From NCBI GenBank assembly GCA_026396425.1, contig JAPLWU010000040.1:1-9341 (forward strand): a stretch of DNA of 9,341 nucleotides, read 5' to 3'. Within the stretch, counting starts at the first letter, position 1, and every line of letters begins with the position of its first letter. The position numbers and the translations under genes were made by a program. Origin of the DNA: Microcaldota archaeon (GTDB lineage Archaea > Micrarchaeota > Micrarchaeia > Burarchaeales > JAKAKT01). Of this stretch, positions 1-5,009 are shown in pieces. The notes under the pieces are model-generated. The model made no database searches. It saw nothing but the letters and a program-made list of their open reading frames with translations, and had not been told where the DNA came from.

Positions 1-298
1 AGGCGGGAGCTATGCCGAAAAGCGAGGGCTTTATTACCGTGCAGGTGAAGCCCACGAATCCCGCTATCCCCACCACGATTATGGCTGTCATGGCTATCTG
101 GTAGAACTCGTTCCTGCACCACGCGGTCATTTGCGGCCTGTCGATGAGCTTCGAGAACATGTAGATGAGCGAGATTACGAAGAAGCCGATTAGGATTCCG
201 AGCGCGCACAGCACCATCCAGTTGCCTAGCCAGGCCTGCCAGAACCCCACAAGCGGATCGGAAATCGCCAGTTCACTGCACACAGTTTCCATTGCCAT
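1..298 (-). CDS. Polytopic membrane protein of the five-paralog cluster, N-terminal part (gene runs off the window)
   Basis: An open frame starts with ATG at 298-296 and remains open to base 1, giving the first 99 residues. It begins MAMETVCSELAISDPLVGF, then has a membrane helix (about residues 27-47) ending in SLIYMFSKL. The motif TAWCRNEFYQ follows directly, and a second helix comes after it. This reproduces the N-terminal layout of the four upstream genes, where the motif reads AWAKNELYQ, so I assign it as a fifth paralog although its central and C-terminal motifs lie outside the window. It lacks the lipobox-type signal seen in its two upstream neighbours. GGTG (minus strand, 306-303) lies 5 bases before the ATG and supports this start. 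The gap to the preceding gene's stop is 17 bases, so it is probably in the same operon. Function unknown; a membrane-complex subunit is inferred. Confidence 0.82.
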   Translation of the reverse strand, partial: MAMETVCSELAISDPLVGFWQAWLGNWMVLCALGILIGFFVISLIYMFSKLIDRPQMTAWCRNEFYQIAMTAIIVVGIAGFVGFTCTVIKPSLFGIAPA

Positions 299-315
299 AT
301 ATGCACCTTATGCGC

Positions 316-1407
316 TCAGATGAGCCTCGTGAGCGCCGCGAGGTTTATGTCGTCGCCTATCAGCCTCGAAACCTCCCTTATGAACGTGAGCGTGAAGAAT
401 ATGTTGAGGATTGGCAGGATTATCGCGAATATGAAAACCGCGTAAACTAGCTCGTAGATGAACCCGGTCTTGAAAATGGAGGAGACGATTTCGAGGACCA
501 GGAATGGCTGCGAAAGCCCAAGCAGGAAGATTGACGATACTATGAAAACCACGAGCTTGAACAGGTTCGCAAATCCGGTGCCATCGCCCAGGTTTACGAG
601 CCACTTGCCCATGTAGGTCATGAGGTTGTTTACGGTTGCGGTCGGGCCGACTACGGCGTAGTGCTTTTCCATTATGACATTGTTCATTATGAACGTCAGC
701 GGGTAGACGAGGTAGAAGCCTATGGCAGTGGCAATGAGCGCGCCGCCTATCCCCCTTGTGAACGGGACCGAGCGCAGGACGATTCCGATTGGCAGGAATA
801 TTATCATCATCGAGGACTGGGCGAAATTGAGCAGCGCGGTCTGCGCCTCGGTGAGCCCTATGGCAATGCCCACCACGTTCATGACTATCCTCAGGAAGTC
901 GAAAATCGCCCTGAAGGCCTGCCCTATCCTGAGTATGAAGCCCGTGTTTACGGGCATGAAGTAAAGCTCGACCGATGCCCACATGCCGAGCTGCATGCTG
1001 AGCGCGTTGAGCGCCACGTAGCGCGCCACGTACATGACCTCGACGTTCTGCAGGTATATCCTCGAGACGTCGAACATGTCGCTGACCCCGATGGCCCCGC
1101 CTGACGTGTAGCCGGTGACAGATGGCACTACCACGCTGTTGAGGAAGCTCCATAGGACGATGGTGATTCCCAGGATTACGGCGGTTGCGGCGGTCTGGTA
1201 GAGCTCGTTCTTGGCCCACGTCTGGCCCGCCTGCAGCTGGAGCGCCTCGGAAACCATGTAGATTATGGAAATGGCGAGGAAGGTCGCGAGAAGGGCGAGC
1301 AACGCAATCGGTATCCACTCCGCGGCGAATGAGGGGACGCCGACAGCCACGCAGCCGCTGAGCAGGAACAGGAAGAAAAGGGCGATTGCGGTTTTTTTCG
1401 CATCCAT
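316..1407 (-). CDS. Polytopic membrane protein, paralog 2 (lipobox-like signal; unknown family)
   Basis: 363 residues. The N terminus has two lysines, a hydrophobic stretch and LLSGC with Cys19, which looks like a lipoprotein or cleavable signal sequence. About seven further hydrophobic segments follow, near residues 31-53, 72-95, 170-190, 196-212, 220-242, 283-310 and 317-342. Three motifs are shared with the neighbouring genes: TWAKNELYQ at 63-71, LPIGIVLRSVPFTR at 205-218 running into a helix with YLVYPLTF (232-239), and a C-terminal block beginning TFIRE (341) and ending ALTRLI at the last residue. ATG at 1407 is preceded by GGTG with a 6-base spacer. The 88-base gap upstream is the largest in the cluster and might hold an internal promoter. 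I do not recognise the family. A subunit of a multi-paralog envelope complex is inferred; resemblance in role to VirB6/TrbL-type channels is speculative. Confidence 0.9.
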   Translation of the reverse strand: MDAKKTAIALFFLFLLSGCVAVGVPSFAAEWIPIALLALLATFLAISIIYMVSEALQLQAGQTWAKNELYQTAATAVILGITIVLWSFLNSVVVPSVTGYTSGGAIGVSDMFDVSRIYLQNVEVMYVARYVALNALSMQLGMWASVELYFMPVNTGFILRIGQAFRAIFDFLRIVMNVVGIAIGLTEAQTALLNFAQSSMMIIFLPIGIVLRSVPFTRGIGGALIATAIGFYLVYPLTFIMNNVIMEKHYAVVGPTATVNNLMTYMGKWLVNLGDGTGFANLFKLVVFIVSSIFLLGLSQPFLVLEIVSSIFKTGFIYELVYAVFIFAIILPILNIFFTLTFIREVSRLIGDDINLAALTRLI

Positions 1408-1495
1408 TCGTCACACCATTCCGGCCTTAAATTTTTGCATTCATTCCTCGCATTCATTCCTCGCATTTCTCGCACATGCCGACATTTATTTTACT
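1408..1495 (-). promoter_or_regulatory. Longest gap in the membrane-protein cluster; possible weak internal promoter
   Basis: Within this 88-base gap, the minus strand reads AAAAATTTAA at 1436-1427, an AT-rich, TATA-like stretch about 23 bases ahead of the ATG at 1407. That is close for a TATA box feeding a transcript that also has a GGTG ribosome site, so the assignment is weak. A short tandem repeat occupies 1438-1472. The gap may simply separate two genes of one operon. Confidence 0.3.
1438..1472. repeat. 13-bp tandem direct repeat, two perfect copies plus a decayed third
   Basis: On the plus strand CATTCATTCCTCG occurs at 1438-1450 and again, identically, at 1451-1463. It is followed by CATTTCTCG at 1464-1472, which matches a shortened copy. 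The repeat lies wholly between two genes, just upstream of paralog 2. It could be replication slippage or a protein-binding site; nothing in the sequence decides between them. Confidence 0.75.
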
Positions 1496-2752
1496 TTAGA
1501 TTATCCTCGTGAGCCCTGCTATCTCCACGTCCCCGCCGAGTATCGGGGAGAGGTTCCTCACGAACGCAACCGTGGCCATGAGGGTTATGAAAGGCACGAA
1601 CGTGCCGTACATCATCCATTTCGCGGTCTTGTCGAGGTAGCCCCTCTCGCCTATCAGCCAGTTCTCGTTGAAAAACCGCCCAACGATGCCGCCGAGGTGC
1701 CTGGGTATCTCCAGCAGGTTCGCGGCGGTTATCTGGCCGGTCGTGATTTTGTCCCACAGGCCGACCGGGTCATCGGGGTAGGCAAGGCCCGTCTCCCTGA
1801 CGAATTCCTCGGCATCGACGTTTATCACGTATTCGCCGGTCCCGGCTTTCATGAGGTTGTGCATGAGTATGAACGTGATTGGGTAGACGAGGTAGAGGCC
1901 TATTGCCATGGCAATCAGGAGCCCGCCGAGCTTCCTCGTGAAGAAGAACGTGCGGAATATGATTCCCATGACGAGCAGGGCCGGGAAGAGCGCGTCGCGG
2001 ATGAGCTCGAGAAGGGCCTGCTGGACCGTGACTATGAGCATCATCTTCACGAGTATGTCGAAGGCGGTCGACATGCTCTCGCCCGCAATCGACAGCCCGA
2101 TGAGGGGGGCGGACTTTACCCCGAGCCACGGGTGGATGTACTCGTTGAACGTCATGTTGGCATACGCAAACCACATGGTATACCTGTAGGTCTTAAGCAT
2201 GTTGTAGGCCATGGCCTTGAGGTCGATGAGGGTTTTCTGCATATAAACGTAGGCGAGTGTTATGTGGGGGTTGGGATCGTTGGCTGCTATCTGCCCGGGC
2301 CCGTAAATTGCGATGTATTCGGCCGGCAGGGCCGCGGCGTATTCGGCCGGCAGGGCCGCCGGGATTATGAGCGCGCGCAGGCCGGAGCTGGTGAGGGCGA
2401 TGAGCGCGATGAGCGAGCCGATTATGAAGGCCGAGGCGAAGGCCTGGAAAAGCTCGTTCTTGGCCCATGCCTTGAGCTGGCTGTGGCCTATGAGCGAGGC
2501 AAACATATAGGCGAGCGAAACGAGCATGACGGATATTATAACGCCTATGAGCGCCGCAGAGCGCCAATCGTCCCAGTAGCTCTCAGTGGTGTAGCGGCAT
2601 TTCGAGTCGGAACCGCAAACGAGGCCTGAGCAGCAGGTATTGACCGCATCGCAGTCCCTGCCCGGCATGGCGCAGCTGCCGGTTATCACGACGCATCCCG
2701 AGATGAACATGAGGAAGGCAAGCGCGAATGCCAGGGCGAGCTTTTTTTCCAC
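1496..2752 (-). CDS. Polytopic membrane protein, paralog 3, with a knottin-like six-cysteine segment
   Basis: 418 residues from GTG at 2752. GGTGA (minus strand 2762-2758) lies 5 bases before this GTG, which is why I prefer it to the in-frame TTG at 2764. The protein opens with a lysine-flanked hydrophobic signal ending FISGC (Cys20, lipobox-like). A cysteine-rich outer segment (Cys27-Cys52) and then membrane helices follow. The cluster motifs are AWAKNELFQ (95-103), a variant central motif VMGIIFRTFFFTR (261-273) leading to YLVYPITF, and a C-terminal block beginning AFVRNL (396) and ending GLTRII. An 8-residue duplication (A-L-P-A-E-Y type, about 132-147) sits in a loop. A segment HPWLGV near 207 resembles SPWMGV in paralog 4, suggesting these two are closer relatives. 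The start lies 1 base beyond the preceding stop, so translation is probably coupled. Function unknown; the outward domain suggests a surface-exposed subunit. Confidence 0.9.
   Translation of the reverse strand: MEKKLALAFALAFLMFISGCVVITGSCAMPGRDCDAVNTCCSGLVCGSDSKCRYTTESYWDDWRSAALIGVIISVMLVSLAYMFASLIGHSQLKAWAKNELFQAFASAFIIGSLIALIALTSSGLRALIIPAALPAEYAAALPAEYIAIYGPGQIAANDPNPHITLAYVYMQKTLIDLKAMAYNMLKTYRYTMWFAYANMTFNEYIHPWLGVKSAPLIGLSIAGESMSTAFDILVKMMLIVTVQQALLELIRDALFPALLVMGIIFRTFFFTRKLGGLLIAMAIGLYLVYPITFILMHNLMKAGTGEYVINVDAEEFVRETGLAYPDDPVGLWDKITTGQITAANLLEIPRHLGGIVGRFFNENWLIGERGYLDKTAKWMMYGTFVPFITLMATVAFVRNLSPILGGDVEIAGLTRII
2315..2362. repeat. 24-bp in-frame tandem duplication inside paralog 3
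   Basis: A 24-base unit starting GTATTCGGCCGGCAGGGCCG at 2315 recurs at 2339 with only its last bases differing. Because the period is a multiple of three, the reading frame is kept and the protein gains a second copy of an eight-residue Ala-Leu-Pro-Ala-Glu-Tyr unit (residues about 132-147). The near-identity at DNA level suggests a recent slippage duplication in a loop after the second helix. Confidence 0.85.
2597..2674 (-). other. Knottin-like cysteine segment within paralog 3
   Basis: Residues 27-52 of the protein hold six cysteines spaced C-x6-C-x5-C-C-x4-C-x5-C, with the centre reading NTCCSGLVCG. This is the spacing class of inhibitor-cystine-knot (knottin) miniproteins. It follows the signal sequence and precedes the first long membrane helix, so it should be outside the cytoplasm where disulfides can form. 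The fold assignment rests on cysteine spacing alone. Confidence 0.6.
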
Positions 2753-2753
2753 A

Positions 2754-3638
2754 TTATTCACCAAAGCCCTTTACAAGGAATTTCGTCAGGCTCTTTATGA
2801 ACGTGACTGTCACGAGCATGCTCAGCGCGGGCAGGAAGGATATCTGAAGGAAGAAGCTGAAGTCGAAAAGGAATATCCTGCCAATCCCCCAGCCCCCTGC
2901 AGCTAACCCTATCAGTTTGAGCAAGCTGGCCGGCTGGTTAAGCGGCACGTTGAGCCACCAGCCCCTGTCCGGCTCAAGATGGTCCATCGCCCAAGACGAG
3001 AAAACGTATGTTACCGGGAAGATTACGTACATGCCGAATGCCGCGGCAATGAGGAACGCGCCGGCATTGCGCGTGAACGGGAAAATCCTCAGTATGACGC
3101 CCATCGGGAGGACGATGGCGAAGGCTATCTGCTGGGCGACCTCGAGGATTATCCGCTGTATCATGAGGTTGGCTATTCCCACGGGGAAGAACCATGAGAT
3201 GTTCTCGATGTTGGCGGCCACGCCCATCCACGGAGATAGATTAATCGCCGTGTTGGGGTTCGGGCCCATCTTGATTCTGAATGAGGAGTAGAACTCGAGC
3301 CTGTATTTGAACATGAACAGATCGTACGTGGTCTTCTCGCCGCTCTTTATCAGCCTGTCAAGGTAGTTCGTAGCGAGATTGAACGGTTCGCCTCCGGTAA
3401 CCCAGCCCGACCACTGGCACGCCACGAAGGCGAAAAACGCGATGTTGGCCACGAGAACTACGGAGAGGATGGCCTGGTAGGTCTGGTCGTTGGCCCATGC
3501 CTGCCAGTCGTGCCTGCTGAAAGCCCTCGCGAACATCTGGGAAACCGCGACTATCAGCAGGATTATTATGAAGGAGATTGTGACGGCCGAATCCCTGCCG
3601 AGCAGGTCCACGGCGCACAACAGGAGGAAGGGGTCCAT
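2754..3638 (-). CDS. Polytopic membrane protein, paralog 4 (shortest and most divergent)
   Basis: 294 residues from ATG at 3638. This start overlaps the preceding stop by one base (TGATG) and has GGTG 5 bases upstream (3647-3644). A longer in-frame extension to 3716 would lie inside the upstream gene and is unlikely. The protein starts MDPFLLL with no lipobox. Helices lie near 18-36, 57-75, 151-183, 192-213 and 256-282. The first cluster motif is altered to AWANDQTYQ (47-55), losing the Lys and Glu of the relatives. The central motif LPMGVILRIFPFTR (177-190) and the following Y-V-I-F-P-V-T helix are intact. The C terminus keeps TFIKSLTKFL but ends VKGFGE, lacking the L-T-R-x-I tail found in paralogs 2, 3 and 5. 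SPWMGV (135-140) parallels HPWLGV in paralog 3. Function unknown; probably a specialised subunit of the same complex. Confidence 0.88.
   Translation of the reverse strand: MDPFLLLCAVDLLGRDSAVTISFIIILLIVAVSQMFARAFSRHDWQAWANDQTYQAILSVVLVANIAFFAFVACQWSGWVTGGEPFNLATNYLDRLIKSGEKTTYDLFMFKYRLEFYSSFRIKMGPNPNTAINLSPWMGVAANIENISWFFPVGIANLMIQRIILEVAQQIAFAIVLPMGVILRIFPFTRNAGAFLIAAAFGMYVIFPVTYVFSSWAMDHLEPDRGWWLNVPLNQPASLLKLIGLAAGGWGIGRIFLFDFSFFLQISFLPALSMLVTVTFIKSLTKFLVKGFGE
2758..2762 (-). promoter_or_regulatory. Ribosome binding site that decides the GTG start of paralog 3
   Basis: GGTGA on the minus strand, 5 bases upstream of GTG at 2752-2750. It overlaps the last codons of paralog 4, whose TAA occupies 2756-2754, so the two genes are likely translationally coupled. 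The alternative TTG at 2764 would place this site inside the gene and has no comparable site of its own. Confidence 0.7.
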
Positions 3639-4957
3639 CACAGCACCTTTGCAAGCCCCATTATCTGGGCTTCCCCGCCAAGCGAGGTGGAAATGCTCCG
3701 GAAGAACGTGACGCATATGATGAGGTCAGTGAGGAAAAGCGCCGCGACTATCAGGCTCGCCCTTGCGGCCCACGCAACAATGTCCACGAAATAGTTGACG
3801 AGCTTTTCAGGGTCGAAGAAGGACAGGAACGCGAACTTCAGCACCTGCCAGACAAGGGGCAGGACGGTTTGCCCGATGGTTTTTATGTTATACCACAGCT
3901 TGGCGTACCAGCACTTGTCTAGGAGCGGGATGCAATCGCCCTTATATAGGTGGGACCAGAAGTCGGTGGTGGGTTTGGCAACCGGGTCGTCCAGATTTTC
4001 GACGCCGATTATCTCCTTGAAATTCCCCTCTCCGAGATTGCGCAGCTCGGCCGGAAGGGCGTCGGTGTCGGTAATGAGCGGGGGACGCGAGAGCTGCATG
4101 GCGCCGTATATCTGGAGGTTCATCACGAGCGTGAGCGGGTATATCACGTAGCACGTGATTGCCAGGGCGATTATGGTCGAGCCGAGCCTGCGCGTGATGG
4201 GGAACGCCCTCAGCACGATGCCGAGCGGGAGGAAGAACGCGAACATCTGCTCCTCCGAGAACTTGAGGAAGGCCTGCTGCGCGTATATCGCTATGATAAC
4301 CATTCCCACGAAATCCGTGACCATGACGAGCCCGTTGAGAAGGGGCATGAGGCCTATGAACGGCATGAAGCCGAAGCTGATGGCGGTGAAGCCGGGCATT
4401 ATGGGCAGGCTGACCGATGCCGAAAGCTCAACAAATGAGCCGAGGCCGAAGTCGCCTATCATCAGGATGAGGTAGCCGTTCAGAACGTCGCCAAACAACT
4501 GGGTCGAGCGGTCGTCATGGAGGCTGTCGAGTATATCGTTGCGTTCCGCGCTGCCCTTGTTCCAGTTTATGAATTCCCAAACTGCCCAATTCGGGGGGCT
4601 CACGAGCGTGTCGAAATACGCCTGGGCCATGCAGATGTGGCGGGCGCTGGTGCAACCGGGAATTGCGCCCCCGCCCACGAACATGCCGATTGCGGTGTTC
4701 ATGAGCGCAAGCCCGACCACGAGGTTGGCAACGAGGAATGCCGAGAGCAGGGTTTCGTAGAGCTCGTTCTTGGCCCACGCATTGAGCTGGGGCGAGCGCA
4801 TGAACTCGGCTATCATGTAGGCGATTACAACTACGAACATCGAAAGCAGAAGCGAGACGAATGTGATGGGCATCCAGTCGGCGTTCCAACCGCTAATGAG
4901 GCCAGGGATATCAATGGCCGCTTGGAGCAAAACCAAACCCGTCACCACTGTAAGCAT
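3638..4957 (-). CDS. Polytopic membrane protein, paralog 5 (first gene of the cluster in this window)
   Basis: 439 residues, the longest complete paralog. Helices are evident near 4-22, 30-52, 68-95, 158-180, 188-232, 239-280 and 396-418. The shared motifs are AWAKNELYE (60-68), LPLGIVLRAFPITR (243-256) followed by YVIYPLTL, and a C-terminal block from TFFRS (417) ending GLAKVL. Two long loops distinguish it: one at about 96-155 with a Cys102/Cys109 pair, and one at about 281-360, polar and acidic, with a Cys342/Cys349 pair. Both pairs are spaced C-x6-C and might form disulfides if the loops are outside the cell. ATG at 4957 is preceded by GGTGTGA with a longish spacer. No gene of the cluster lies upstream; leuS diverges 52 bases away, so this appears to be the promoter-proximal gene. 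I do not recognise the family. Confidence 0.9.
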   Translation of the reverse strand: MLTVVTGLVLLQAAIDIPGLISGWNADWMPITFVSLLLSMFVVVIAYMIAEFMRSPQLNAWAKNELYETLLSAFLVANLVVGLALMNTAIGMFVGGGAIPGCTSARHICMAQAYFDTLVSPPNWAVWEFINWNKGSAERNDILDSLHDDRSTQLFGDVLNGYLILMIGDFGLGSFVELSASVSLPIMPGFTAISFGFMPFIGLMPLLNGLVMVTDFVGMVIIAIYAQQAFLKFSEEQMFAFFLPLGIVLRAFPITRRLGSTIIALAITCYVIYPLTLVMNLQIYGAMQLSRPPLITDTDALPAELRNLGEGNFKEIIGVENLDDPVAKPTTDFWSHLYKGDCIPLLDKCWYAKLWYNIKTIGQTVLPLVWQVLKFAFLSFFDPEKLVNYFVDIVAWAARASLIVAALFLTDLIICVTFFRSISTSLGGEAQIMGLAKVL

Positions 4958-4971
4958 TATCTTTCACACCA

Positions 4972-4979
4972 TTTATATA
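4972..4979 (+). promoter_or_regulatory. TATA box in the divergent gap, best placed for leuS
   Basis: TTTATATA on the plus strand at 4972-4979, centred about 34 bases upstream of the leuS ATG at 5010. Archaeal transcription usually starts roughly 25 bases beyond the TATA centre, giving a leader of under about ten bases. That fits the absence of any GGTG/GGAG site before leuS. The same bases read TATATAAA on the minus strand toward paralog 5, but only about 18 bases from its ATG, too close for a transcript that must include its ribosome site. Dual use is therefore uncertain. Confidence 0.55.
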
Positions 4980-5009
4980 GTTTCCACTGCTAAAACCGAA
5001 CGACAACCG

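Noticed and set aside
1265..2629. A 454-codon open frame on the plus strand opposite paralogs 2 and 3
   Set aside because: The translation is rich in His, Arg, Glu and Tyr with no domain, typical of an antisense frame across GC-rich membrane-protein codons. The minus-strand genes have clear helices, shared motifs and ribosome sites.
3639..3716. N-terminal extension of paralog 4 by 26 residues
   Set aside because: The extension is polar, lies inside paralog 5 and has no family counterpart. The ATG at 3638 has a well-spaced GGTG and a TGATG junction.
4863..5009. N-terminal extension of LeuRS by 49 residues
   Set aside because: It overlaps paralog 5 and the TATA box. The ATG at 5010 gives the expected LeuRS N terminus.
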